A stretch of DNA of 64,000 bases from Helicostylum pulchrum (lineage: Eukaryota > Mucoromycota > Mucoromycetes > Mucorales > Mucoraceae), in the NCBI GenBank assembly GCA_025677825.1, contig JAIXMO010000012.1:1-64000 (forward strand). The letters run 5' to 3'. Under the pieces are notes generated by a model. It did not search any database and was not told the origin of the DNA. It worked only from the letters and a program-made list of their open reading frames with translations. The position numbers were made by a program, and so were the translations under genes. Below, in pieces: positions 24,337 to 36,279 of the stretch; the stretch's first letter is position 1; each line of letters opens with the position of its first letter.

Positions 24337-27300
24337 TTTTTTTTTAATCTTATTAAAGAGATAGTTGGAAATATAAAGAAACCGGCATATTTATATTTGC
24401 TGTCTTATTTAACAAGACCATTCAAAAAGCAGTCATTATTTAAAGCTGTAATTAAATGTTACTCCACTGTCATCATATATAACTGCAGCATTTTTGACTT
24501 TTATAGAATAACCAATACCAAATAAACAAAAAGTGAAGGTAGCACAGATATAAACGTTTTTTTATATGTAGCACAATACTTTACTGTTAAACTTTTTTTT
24601 GAAAATGGGAACAATAAGTTCTCACAGGGTACTTTTTTTTGTCTTATAAATAATCATCATACCACCCCACGAAATATACGGAATATTTTAAACGAACGTG
24701 CCAAATATCTTTGTTACATACCCGGTTAGTGAATCATGTACCCAGTCAACAATTTGTATGCAGCACACACACCCACGCTCACACACACACAAGAGTTTTG
24801 TTTTTAAAGTCTCCTCATTTATATGAATGTGTTCTTGGTACCAAAAAATATAAATGTCATGCAACGTTATTTTAATAAAGTGTTGACTTGTGATTTTCCT
24901 ATCATGTTTAAGTATACGATACCTTTAAAACCGTTTTTAATCAGTTAGAGATGTTATCTTGAGCAGGCTTAAAAAAGCGAATTGCTAGTACAATTAAGCT
25001 TTCTTAGAAATATTTTTATTACATAAAAAGACTTATATGTGACGAAAAAACTTTTGAGTAATTAACAAAAGATATCTTTGCTTCGAATAGTAATTCATGA
25101 GAAATTGGAGCATGAGATACTCGGTTTTTGTCTGTTTGTTTGGGTTTTCTTTATCGATCAATAGATTGGCCTAGCTTTTGTATTTATTTATTTTTTTAAA
25201 AAAAAAGGGATTTCTAACTTGGATTTCGAGATAAGACTTGACTAAAAAGAAACTCTAGTGTATACAGAGAAAAGGTTACATATTTTCCTATATAGTAAGA
25301 TGAATATGTTATGTCATCGCATCTCTCGATTGTATTGTGTACTGTATTTATTTTATATGTGCAAATAATTTAATAAGCATGTTTACAGCTATGTATTAGT
25401 AATTCTTTTTTTAAGCTTTCATGGTATAACTAACAGTTACCACTAAAAACAATTTATATTATTAAAGTGAACCATTAAATATCGAGGGATTTATTTATTT
25501 TTCCTAGAGTTCCAGATCTTGCTTCTTTTTTTAAAAAAAAGGGTCTTTCTCCACAGTAGAAGAACTGTGGGAAAGTGAATATGCATAATATTTAATTCCA
25601 GAAATTTAAAGAAAAGAGTAAATATAAACTTTTCGGTCTGAGTGAATAGCATGTAGTGTTCACTTTTAATTATACTAAAGGTTAAAGTTATGTAGTACAA
25701 TATTTCTATATTTGTATTCTACATAGTTGTACCTTAAGCCCTACGATAGTTCTCAGTAACAATATGTTCAATATGTTCAATGGGCACATAAAGCTCAACA
25801 CTATTGTAAGAGCATCTACTGCGGTATGTGTAAAAGGGGGTAAAAACCAAATTTGAACACATTTTATCCACCAAGGTAGGTGTAAACATAAGTCAAATTT
25901 ACACATTCTCGTAGAAAAGTATATTCCCTGTCCATATTTACACTTGCTTTACACGTGTGTCTTTTTTTTGACTTTATTTTAACATACAAAACTACCGTTA
26001 CAGTATAAAACCTCTTCCGCGATTTTGATGTGTTGGTCGCACCAACCTACTATGTGTTAACTCTACAGCAATTATCTTCGTATGTAACTTACTATTAGTA
26101 CTATTGAAACAGCGACCAACGCCAACTATATAGTACCGGTTTGACGTTTCTTATTCATGGGCGACTATTATTAACTTTTCTGCTCTTTAAAAAACAGACA
26201 TGAGCAAAACAATTCAAAAATGATGCTATTGTTCGGGCTCTATTACTATTGGGCAATAATGCAACGCCGACACAACGTAAGTTTTATAATGCTAATGTCT
26301 TCCCAAGCCAAAACAGATATTTACGGTTCTTCTTATTGTCCGTTTAAAACGGCTGAACTACATCAATCGACGAACTTGAAAAGATTAATTATGAGGGAAA
26401 ATATGGTTTTTTTTGCTTTAGTTACACCGACTAGGAACATATCGGGAATAACTTTGTAAAAGCAAGACTTTTTTTCGATCTATTATTGCTAATGAGTATA
26501 TATTGGAAATTGGTTACAAGTACAAGGCAATAGCTAACAAGAAATAAATAAAAACTATTTGTTTACACTAAACTGTATCATTTGATAACTACATCAAAAG
26601 AAAAAGAGAAATTAAGTTCATTTTTAGGCTCATTTTAATTGGTGAACGTGCTCTCAGTCTTTTGAAAGTCAAATAAAGAATCGAACAATACCGATTTTTC
26701 TTTTAAGGTCTGCTTTTTTTATTTTTATTAATGTGGAGCAAGAATATTATTAGAAGAAAAGAAAAGTGGTGGGGAGGGGATACCCGCACTGACATGTTTT
26801 TAAGATTTTTTGTGCAAAAAAAAAAATTTATCAAGGGTGTTGTAGGGGAAAACTCCGGAAATAGTATTATTATCGTTACTTGAAGAAAAAAAGCCTTTTT
26901 GTTTCGAAAATAACAGAGGTGCGGTTGAACACATGGAATATGTGCTTAGTGTGATGAATAATAATAGACTAATTAAATGCGTATCAAACTAAACCATGTT
27001 ACAGATATATACTGTTTTGCAGAGACAAGGAAAAAAAAAGCCTGATCATCAGTAACCCGTTTCCCGGTCTTATAATCCGTGCAGATTTTTTTTTAAAAAG
27101 ATAAAACTTGGAATGCTAATTTGTTTATTTTCAATTGAGGTTTAAGCCGGTGGTTGTAATTGGTATTTGTTTTTGTTTATCCCGGGATATAATTCATCTC
27201 ATATCGAACAAGATGAGTTGGATCTTGAAAGTGGGAGTTACCAGACAACACATTTTCTGTTTATCCTTTTCAATCTGGATATATATGAAGCTTTTTTATA

Positions 27301-27803
27301 TATATACACATATATAGTATTTTTGATTTCAAGTAGTATGACAAACAATTTTGCTAATATAATGCGAGAGGGGGTTTACGAAAGCACCCGTATTTTTATG
27401 TGATTTACCGTTTAATTTGATTCTCCATCTTAAAAATCTGTGTACAAAAATGTGGAGTAAAAAAAATGTTTATTACACAATCTTAATTGCTTGGTTTGGT
27501 TCTAAAACCTATATAATTTCGGGATCGAGAAAAAATTTACTGTCGGGACCTGAGTTAAAAATAGCACTAAAAAAGAAAAGTAGGGGGTAAAAGATACACA
27601 AAAAAAAAAGAAGAGTAAACAGTTTTTTTTTCTTTAACTACAAAGGCTCTAAAGGCCTTTTTTTAAGGGTTTTTATTTTTTAAAAAACAAAAAAAGAGGA
27701 ATATTAATGTTTATAAAAAAAGAAATGTTGATGGTTGCTTTAAATATAATATTACAGAATTATGAGATGAAAGGAGATTGGAGTCTAAATGAGTTTAAAC
27801 AAT
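24337..27803. other. 3.5-kb gene-free region
   Basis: No gene, tRNA or intact mobile element could be supported. It is AT-rich and contains a CA-rich tract (about 24761-24792). A palindromic GTTGGTCGCACCAAC lies at about 26033-26047 and is echoed in inverted form by GCGACCAAC near 26112. A 79-codon ORF at 26220 has no recognisable domain. It could hold decayed transposon sequence, but this is not shown. Confidence 0.5.
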
Positions 27804-28869
27804 TTAGTACTTCTCACCGAACATCCAGACTTGGAGGAAATCATAACCAGACAAGACACCAGCACCGGCAATAGCACGGAGGATGTTAGCACCAGCACCC
27901 TTGAAGAGAGACTTAGTACCTTCCTTGGCAACAATCTCACGGAAAGCGTGGAGAGAAGAGTCATACTTGACAGCGGAACCAGAGGTCATCATCATACGAC
28001 GACGAATGGTATCAATGGGGTAAGAAGCTATTTTTTAAAAAAAAAAAAATTGTTAGTAAACAACAATTTAACCCCTGAAAAAAAGAAAAAAAAATACATA
28101 CCAAGACCGGAACCGGTGGTAACAGCCCAACCCAAAGCGAAGGTAGCCAAGAAAGACTTTTGGAGGTTCTCGGGAAGAAGAGGCTTAAGAGAATCGTAAA
28201 GACCAAAGTAAAGACCACGGTAGACAATGATACCAACACAAGAGATGTTGAAACCACGGTAAAGACCGGCAATACCATCAGACTTCAAGGTTTGCTTGTA
28301 GACATCAACGAGACCCTTGAATTGACGCTCTCCTCCACCCTTGGAAGACTTAGCATCGTTAGCAAGACGAGTACGAGCATAATCTAAAGAGTAAACGAAG
28401 AAAAGAGAAGCGGCACCAGCAGCACCACCGGAAGCCAAGTTACCAGCGAACCAAGCCCAATAACCATCTCTGTTCTTATCCTTGTTGAACATACGCTTGA
28501 ACTTATCCTTGAAGGCGAAGTTAAGAGCTTGAGTAGGGAAGTAACGGATAACGTTAGCAGTGTTACCTCTCCAGAAGGAGATGGCACCCTCATCCTTCAT
28601 GGTACGAGCGAAACAATCACTGATACCCTTATAAGGAGAAGCAAGACGACCTTGCTTGATCATCTCATCTTGGTTTTGGATCAAGAGCTTGATACGCTCA
28701 ATGGGGGCAGCAGCAGTCTTGGAGACAGCGGCGGAAACACCACCCATAAGGAAATCCTACAACACAAAAACAATAGCGATTTAATAAACCTTATACAAAA
28801 TAAAAACTTTATTTTTTTTATGTATGTATAACTTACGATAATGAACTTGTTGGGGTTCTCAGCGGCCAT
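27804..28869 (-). CDS. AAC: mitochondrial ADP/ATP carrier (adenine nucleotide translocator)
   Basis: Three exons; start ATG 28867-28869 ([10 protein letters not shown]), first intron after 11 codons, second just before the third carrier repeat. About 303 residues in three mitochondrial-carrier repeats with signatures [17 protein letters not shown] and [11 protein letters not shown]. The RRRMMM hexapeptide is diagnostic of ADP/ATP exchangers of the inner membrane. It exchanges matrix ATP for cytosolic ADP. Codon use is markedly biased to C/G-ending codons (AAG, ACC, GGC), unlike its neighbours and as expected for a highly expressed gene. Only about 185 bp separate it from the upstream NAG1 stop, so its promoter must be very compact; that space includes a G9 tract and a long A tract. 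Open frames on the plus strand here are shadows caused by this codon bias. Confidence 0.97.
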
Positions 28870-29054
28870 TTTAGATAAAGAAAAAGGAGAGGGGAGTAAT
28901 CTGAAAAATCGAAAAAATTAAAAAAATTTCACTTCTTTTTATACCAAAAAAATTCGAATCAAAGCCAGGGGGGGGGGACCCACAGAAAAAAAAAAAAAAA
29001 AAAAAAAAAAAGTCGAAACAGTCCCATTTATGTGTTATTTTTTTTTTTTTTTGT

Positions 29055-30352
29055 TTATTTTTTGTGCCTTTTCTTTTGAGCATCTTCATCAGAAGAGAAA
29101 TAATTATGGTTTTCTTCTTCATTTTCATCATCATCATTTAATAAACTTTGAAGCATTAATCTTCTTCTACGTTTTGCAGCTTGATTTGCATCAACCATAT
29201 TTCGTAGTAAATTACCTTGTAGTCCAAGGTTATGTGGACCTATAATTGATTGGTGTACATGTTCAATTGATTTAAAATAGCGTACTGTCTAAAGAAAAAA
29301 AAAAAATATTTATTACCAATGAGAGAATAGTCGATTTTTCTATTTCGTTTTACCTTGACGTGGAGTTCTAATGTAGCATCTTCATCACATATAATTAACC
29401 CTTTAGGATGCATTTGTATCGCCGACACTGTCCACATATGATTAACACCTTCTTCTAAACACTTTGATAACGCTAAACTTTTATGTGCACCAGTAATTAC
29501 AACACAAACTTCTCTAGCATCCATTACTGTTCTATTTTATTTGTTACTATTAAATTCTGGATCTACCTTTTTTTTTTTATAAACTTACGCGACTCCTACA
29601 GTTAAAGCTAATTTAGGTACTTTAGATACATCTCCTCCAAAAAATCTAGCATTAGCCATTATCGTCTCATATGCTAACGTCTTTACTCTTGTTCTTGATG
29701 TTAATGATGAACCAGGTTCATTAAATGCAATATGTCCATCAGGTCCAATACCTTTTTTATACATACGTATATTTTTTTTTTAGCTAGTGTAAAAATAAAA
29801 ATTATGCATATATTTACCACCCAAGAATAATTCAATACCACCCAATTTTACAATATCTGCTTCAAACTTTGAACACTCATTATCAAGATCCTCGGAATTG
29901 CCGTCTAGTATATGAACATTTTCTTCTTTAATATTAACGTGTTTGAATAAATGGTTCCACATAAACGTGTGATATGATTGAGGGTGATTTCTATATATTT
30001 TTCATATAAATTTTACGCACTAAAAATAAAAAAATGTTTTTTTTTCTTACCTTGGTAAACCAACATATTCATCCATATTAAACGTAACTACGTGTTGAAA
30101 ATTCAACTCACCCGCTTTATGAAAATCAACCAACTTGTGATATACTCCAATAGGTGAAGAACCGGTTGGTAAACCCAACACAAAAGGTCTTTCTGCTGTT
30201 GGTTTAAACTGGTTGATTCTTTCTTTTACATAATATGCTACATTAGAATGAGCGTGTTAGTAAAAAAGAAAAAGAGTATTTTATTTTTTATTTCAGTATA
30301 AACCTGAATAAGCTGAAACTTCTTCATAATCTTGTCGAACAATAAGACGCAT
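29055..30352 (-). CDS. NAG1: glucosamine-6-phosphate deaminase with a charged C-terminal extension
   Basis: Starts at ATG 30350-30352 ([20 protein letters not shown]); several short introns. Clear NagB/GNPDA motifs: [29 protein letters not shown] (catalytic Asp), [20 protein letters not shown] (catalytic His), [28 protein letters not shown]. The reaction converts glucosamine-6-phosphate to fructose-6-phosphate and ammonia, feeding chitin or GlcNAc breakdown into glycolysis. After the normal end ([11 protein letters not shown]) the protein continues about 60 residues, containing AKRRRRLM, then an acidic run ([12 protein letters not shown]) and a terminal KKRHKK. This basic-acidic-basic tail is not part of the catalytic fold and may be a nuclear-localisation or binding segment. 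It is in tandem with the carrier gene. Confidence 0.95.
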
Positions 30353-30529
30353 GTTAATTCAGTAAATATATGTATATAAAGAGAAGAGAAAGATAGTTAT
30401 GTGGGAATATAAGATTTTTAATTTCAAGGGAACAGAAAGAAGGAAAGTTTTTTTTTTTTTACTTTTGGACCCTGTACACACTATACAAGTCACGCACGTG
30501 GAATTTATTTGGTTTATGTAATAAGCAAG

Positions 30530-31854
30530 TTACTTTGCACGTCTTTTAATATCATTAAAATTAACTACACGTCGAGATCTTCTTTGTCTTATTCTTTCAT
30601 ATCTATAAACTAAATTTGCAATATCCTAAAAAGTAATAAAGAAAAAAAAAGAAAAGTTTGTACTACATTTATAAAACATATAAAAAATATACATGTTACC
30701 TTAGCAAGAACAAACAAACATCCACCAAGAACGTTTCTTTGAAATGGTTCTGGAAAATGACGTCGTACCAATTTCGAGTGACCTAGATATCTAGTTATAG
30801 AATGAGTGATATTGGTCATTAGTTTCAACTATTATATAAGTTACCCTCCAACAACACTACTGATAGATGGCCATAACAGTGCTCCAATAACCGTAACTCC
30901 TACATCCCTTCCTTCTCTGCCAAACAACAATTCATTTTCTTGTTCCTCTACTCTTTGGTTATTCACTGTTGCTGCTTCATTTCTTCTTTGCAAAGATAAT
31001 CTTAACTGAATCAAAGCATAAATATTATTATACAATAGCCTTTTTTTTTTTTTTTTTTTTGCCCCTTTATTTTTTTAGTATGCATATTATACAATTAATT
31101 TTAAACATCTATAAAAAAAACAAATACTGTGCGCTTACCTAACCCACGGTAATAACCCAAATAAAACTGCTGGAGAAGGTGGCCAAGTTACTTTTAATGG
31201 ATAACTAACTCCAGTCAACCGAAGTAATAATAAAGCTGCTGCAGGTAGAGCATTATCTGCCCATTTTAAACGAGAAGCTATTAAGACTAAAGGAATGCAA
31301 GGTAACCCAATCCAGGTCTTCCAGGTCCAAAAGGCTGGATTACCAATCAGCTTTTCACCTTGTTTAGTACCAAATAAAGTTAACACCGTATAAGCTCCAA
31401 ACGTGGTAGACGTTATCAATAAAGAACAACCTAGTCCTAATACTGTAATATATGGAGCTGCCGTATGGACTAAACTGTCAACAATGCTCATTAACACAAG
31501 TGGTAAACTGTGTTTTTCTGATAAATAATATGAACTAGAGCATTGAGGACAGGTTACTTTTTTTAAAGGCGTCATTTTTTGATTCTCTGCAATCCAATCA
31601 AGTAAACATTGTTCATGCGAAACCAATGAACAGTTACAAGGATTAACCCATCTTCCTACTGAATCTGTGTCTTCGCCGAAACAAATCCAGCAACGCTTAT
31701 TGGTATCTGCTTTATTATTATCATTATTATCGCATGTAATATCTTCCTCCTCCTCCGTATAAAGCTGACTTTCATCTAGTCCTTTAATAGCTTGATACTC
31801 GTACAATCCTGCTTCTTCAACAAGTGAAGAACTTGGACAGCGAAAATGTGACAT
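30530..31854 (-). CDS. RING-CH (MARCH-type) membrane E3 ubiquitin ligase
   Basis: Start ATG 31852-31854 (MSHFRCPSSSLVEEAGLYEY). A RING-CH finger: RCWICFGEDTD, NPCNCSLVSHEQCLLDWI, KVTCPQCSSSY, with the Cys4-His-Cys3 arrangement typical of MARCH proteins. Several hydrophobic segments follow (SIVDSLVHTAAPYITVLGLG; FGAYTVLTLFG; AALLLLRLTGV), consistent with a multi-pass organelle-membrane E3 such as MARCH5. The C-terminus is basic (RIRQRRSRRVVNF). Four exons join in phase. The acceptor at 31040-31041 is preceded by 20 adenines with no pyrimidine tract next to it. Substrate and organelle are not evident; a mitochondrial location is inference by analogy to MARCH5. Confidence 0.83.
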
Positions 31855-32107
31855 AATTGAGTGTGTGAATTTTATATGCAAAAAAAAAAAAAGCAAAAAG
31901 CAAAAAGAAAGAAAAAAGGCGGGATGGGGCTATTTCGTTGCCCCCAGTGACCACTTAAAATAAAAAATCAATGCAAACGTACAAGTTTCCCTGAGTGACT
32001 GAAAAAAAAAAACCTCCCCATTTACTTCTTAAAAAAGCTGAATAAACTTGCATAATGTTAAAAAGGAATTACCCTTCTTTTTTGCGACAAAAAAATACAA
32101 AAATGTT

Positions 32108-32179
32108 TTCCCTGACGGGGAATTGAACCCCGGCCGCGTCGGTGAGAGCGACGAATCCTAGCCACTAGACCATCAAGGA
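32108..32179 (-). tRNA. tRNA-Glu (anticodon CUC)
   Basis: On the minus strand the 72-nt cloverleaf can be drawn. The acceptor stem pairs TCCTTGA with TCAGGGA, with discriminator A. The D arm follows GTCTAGTGGCTAGGATTC. The anticodon stem CGTCG/CGACG carries loop CTCTCAC, giving anticodon CTC. The T arm includes GGGGTTCAATTCCCC, the Pol III B box. There is no intron. CCA is not encoded. A run of T follows the 3' end, suitable for Pol III termination. Confidence 0.96.
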
Positions 32180-33298
32180 GACTTATTTTTAAGGACCATA
32201 AAAAATATATTATTATAAAAAAGCATTTAAATCTCAGATGTCACGTGAATGTCACGTTTTGAGACTATGTACACTACGTATTCACTGAATACCTAATTGT
32301 TACATTTTGAGAGTTACCATTCGTTTCCAAAAATATCTCGTTCAACAAAGCAATGTAAAAAGCATCCTTATTATTCAGTTTTCTCTAATACAATGGAGTA
32401 TATGTAGAAGATAAGTTTTTCTTCGTTAAATTAAATCAAATAAATGCTCTAGAAGACTTGTATCAGACAGAAGAATACCTTTCTTAAGAAAAACACTGGG
32501 TACTGATCATAATATCTATTACATTAGTGTAATGGTTTTGTTTCGAGCTCAAAGAGTCAAACAAACGGAAGAGTCTGGTATGGATCGTGAATACGTTAGA
32601 ATCTGGTTCCTGCATAGAATATACAAAGAATAAACATACTATAAAAAATGCATTTTAGTTATTTTTTTCCTCTTTTTTTGCCTTTCTTCAATCGTTTATG
32701 CAAAAAAATAGAAGCGTTTGTAGCGTAATCCCAATAACTCCCAATCGTTTATAACCCCAATTTTCCGTTTGGTTTACAGGAATAAACTGATTTACTATAA
32801 AACAAAAACAAAAAATCCGGTCAAGAATACACTGTAAATAATAACAGTTGAGACTTACCGGTACATCTGGCATAAAAGAAAGGTATCTGGTACACATTAT
32901 GCATATTTTGACTCAGCAGGAAACAAACGCTTATGTCGCCATTAAATATGTATCATTCAATTTTTGTTGCTACTAAAAAGAGTTCAATTCATATATAGAG
33001 TTTTGTAATTTAGAGCTTTCTTTATAGCTGTTACATCATTATGATATATATTTAGTCACAAGTTTAGTTTATTTATACGAACCAGTAAGTTCTTTACGCC
33101 AAGTAAATGAGAGACATTTTGAAACTAAATACGAATATCTTTTTTGGCTTCGCAGTTATGTTACACATTTTACTGTAGCTGAGTTTTTTTTTTTTTTTCC
33201 TTCGCCTCAAAATTATTAATTAAGATTCTTTTTTCTCTCTCTTTCTTTCTATTACAATATTCCTTTTTTTCTCTTTAAAATATATACATATATATAAG
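32180..33298. other. gene-free region between tRNA-Glu and the first PEF gene
   Basis: No gene supported. A palindromic TCACGTGA (E-box core CACGTG) at 32241-32248 lies upstream of the tRNA. A short open frame around 32525-32632 has coding-like composition but no start, domain or splice context. The last 100 bp are T-rich promoter sequence of the next gene. Confidence 0.5.
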
Positions 33299-34358
33299 AT
33301 GAACCCGTTTGAATATCAAGTAAGTGAAAATTGGTTGCATTTATATTTCAAGTTTAAAAAAGTATAATTTTTTTTTTAGGCAGGACCCGCACCACCAACA
33401 CAAAATCAATACAGACAGTATAGTTTTAACTCACCACCGTCCGTAAATCCTAATGCCTTTTCACCTGTACAGAGAAGTAATACGTTTTGTAAGCATAAGT
33501 TATAAAAACCTGCTGAGTGAGCGATTTTTTTTCTTCATTCATCAGGTGCGAAGATCACGTTTTTTTTTGGGGTATACACTAATTCGATTTATATACATAT
33601 ATATATATAGCGATGGCGGATAGAAGAGAGCATTACCTGTGGGACTTATTTCAAAGAGTAGATACAGATCATTCAGGGTCTATTTCAGTTCACGAACTTC
33701 AAACAGCTTTAGTAAATGGAGATTGGAGTCCATTTAATATTGAAACTGTTCGTATGATGGTTGGTATATTTGATACAGGTAAAAAATAAATTCTGGGTCA
33801 TATTTGTCAAGTACGTTAAAAACATATAATAGATAATAATGGAACAATTGATTTTGGTGAGTTTCGAGGATTATGGAAATATGTCGAGGATTGGAGTCGT
33901 TGCTTTAAAAAATTCGATCAAGATAACTCTGGAAGTATCGATTGTCAAGAAATGAGCCACGCATTACGAACTTTCGGATATAACGTAAGCGATAGATTTG
34001 TTGGTATTTTGATTCAAACGTTTGATAAATACGGTAAACTTGAGAAATTTAAACGAAAAAAAAAAAAAAAAGCTTATAAAATTTGTGAACTGTATCTAGG
34101 AACTGGAGATATTACTTTTGATAATTTTGTACAAGCATGTGTTACATTATCAACTTTAACGAAATCGTTTAGATCAAGAGATTATGAGAGTAGAGGCTCG
34201 ATCATTATTAATTATGAAGATGTAAGTATCCTTTTTTTTTTTTTTTGCTGCGGGAAAAAAATTATCCAGTAAACAGTGAAAATAATGCTTTTTCGTTACA
34301 TGTATGTTAGTTCTTGACACTGGTTATAAGCAGCAGACCTGATATGAAAGGCAGTTAA
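33299..34358 (+). CDS. penta-EF-hand calcium-binding protein (ALG-2/peflin type), copy 1
   Basis: Six exons starting MNPFEYQ and ending at TAA 34356-34358; about 210 residues. A short Pro/Asn/Gln-rich N-terminus is followed by EF-hands with canonical loops [24 protein letters not shown] and [14 protein letters not shown]4 is atypical ([12 protein letters not shown]) and EF5 is degenerate ([12 protein letters not shown]). PEF proteins dimerise through EF5 and bind Pro-rich partners in ESCRT/COPII and membrane-repair pathways in a calcium-dependent way. This is the first of three tandem paralogues on the same strand. It keeps the same intron positions as copy 3 (after the first loop, inside EF2 and EF4), showing descent by duplication. 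Confidence 0.9.
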
Positions 34359-35000
34359 ATGCACACTTTAATAAACAAATAAATTGTACATATGAATTAC
34401 GCGAAAAGAAAGAAAAAAAAAAAAGGAGGTGGATAATAGGATATTGGGACTATAAATAACGACAATAATGATAAGGATGATGAAGGCTAAACAGAGCTTT
34501 TAATTCATTATATTTAACCGTAACATTAAACAAGTAACACATTATTTTAAATTTTTTCAATTGTCCATATAATCACTTTTGTTGAAAAGGGAAAAACACC
34601 AATAAGATCGAGTAATTGAATCCATAATTCTACACAGCCTCGACAATAATTAATTCCTCATAAAGAAACTTTACTACATTTGTCAATCACTTGTGACACC
34701 ATACTCTAGTTATACTTTTTTTTTTTTCGATCTAACCAGTAATCGTTTTCTAATTTGATACTGATTAGAACAGTGTGATGAGGATAAACTTCGAAATATC
34801 GTGTGAGGGGGTGTTAAGAGCCACTGGCCGATATTATAGCTTAACCAATAACTACGTTAGCAAAGTTACACACTGGCTTAACTTGTGTATCATCTGAGCC
34901 TATTAGAATACAGAAGATTACAAGGCCGTCTTTATTTATTATTTATTTAGTTCAAAAAATAAAACAATTCTTTCTTTTATTCTTATTGTTATAAAAAAAA
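34359..35000. other. spacer between PEF copies 1 and 2
   Basis: 641 bp, AT-rich, no gene recognised. The last 60 bp are the likely promoter or leader of copy 2, with a poly-A just before the ATG. Confidence 0.5.
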
Positions 35001-36279
35001 ATGAAAAAAGAAAAAACGCACAAGAAAAAATGTCCTGATAAACTTGCAAAACGTATGCGAGAATGTATGAACGTAATTCGTCCAACACAAAATAAAAAAG
35101 CACGAAACAATCATAACTCTGGCTGTAACTATAGTTGTGATCCTAACGTGGAGCTTATGGCACATTTATCCCTTGATAGTAGTCGTCAAATACCTCAGCA
35201 GCAAGAAAATTGCTCTCCTGAAAACCATCGAAATTCATTCGATTCATTTGAATCATACGATATAGCAGATATTTTGGCTATGGAATTATTTGATCCGTTA
35301 CCTATAATTCGACCCGTACCGCCAACGTACTGTGTAAATTTAGCCACACCAATGCAAGATTATATGGCAATGAATGATCAAAACAACATAACTCCTTACG
35401 ATCTTAATAATATAACGCCCTTTGATCAGCAACAACAAAATATGAACATTGATCCCAACTTTTACGGTATCAATATAAATACCAATCAATTCAGTTCTAA
35501 CGTGGTATTAACTCCAAACCCACCAATTGATAAATTATTGCCAAATACTGTGTCACCGCCACTTCAATCCAACTTACTTGATATGCCTTCTAGACCAAAT
35601 CCTCCTTCTTTTACCGATGGACCTCAATATTTCGAAGCAAGTCCATACTTTCGCGTATCTTTCGAATCAGTAGATGTTGATGACTCTCACTTTATTACAT
35701 TTGAAGAATTAACTGTATTTTTGGTGAATAGAGATGGTAGCTGTTTTACAAATGAAGCAGTCATGATGATCATGGGGATGTTTGATAAAAGTAAGTAATC
35801 CAAATAGCAATATAGAAATTGGTTTCCTTAACTGACAACCCCCTCCCTTTTTTTTTCTTAGATAAAGATTATATGATTGATATAAATGAGTTTCCAGAAA
35901 TGCTTACTTTTATTAAGAATTGGGATAGCTATTTCAAACACTTGGATTCAGACAAAACTGGTACACTTGATTTCCGTGAAATGAATGCTGCTATCAAATT
36001 TTTGGGACTTATTAGTCTCAGTGATACATTTATAACTGAATTGTTACAAAAATATGTTCGACCTGATGATAAGCGAATTCACTTTGATAACTTTATTGTA
36101 GCATGTGTTACACTTTGTAGATATGAGGAAGGGCATCGATTTATGAAACAGTTGTTTGGTAATGTTGGGTTTAATACTGATCTTGAACGAGTAAGTTATA
36201 TATAGTAGATAAATAAAAAGAAGGTAATTTAACAGTAATTCGATTATAGTTTATAGCTGGTTCCATTTATCAAATGTAA
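35001..36279 (+). CDS. diverged penta-EF-hand protein with long disordered N-terminus, copy 2
   Basis: Three exons joined by GT-AG introns; start ATG 35001, stop TAA 36277-36279. The first 210 residues are unlike the neighbours: a lysine-rich start (MKKEKTHKKKCPDKLAKRMR), then an Asn/Gln/Pro-rich low-complexity region (NNITPYDLNNITPFDQQQQN). The PEF core follows but its calcium loops are damaged. EF1 is DVDDSHFITFEE and EF2 is NKDYMIDINE after DK, both without the central Gly. EF3 DSDKTGTLDFRE remains canonical. EF4 is RPDDKRIHFDN. EF5 has lost its loop and ends in FIAGSIYQM. It probably binds less calcium and may have changed role. Same strand and family as the genes on both sides. Confidence 0.82.

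Noticed and set aside
26220..26459. 79-codon plus-strand ORF in the gene-free region
   Set aside because: No recognisable domain or codon bias and no supporting neighbours.
27789..28831. Long plus-strand open frames over the ADP/ATP carrier gene
   Set aside because: They are shadows produced by the carrier's strong codon bias; the minus strand has a full carrier protein with consistent introns.
32688..32897. 69-codon minus-strand Cys-rich ORF
   Set aside because: No zinc-finger spacing and no start or splice context; likely chance.
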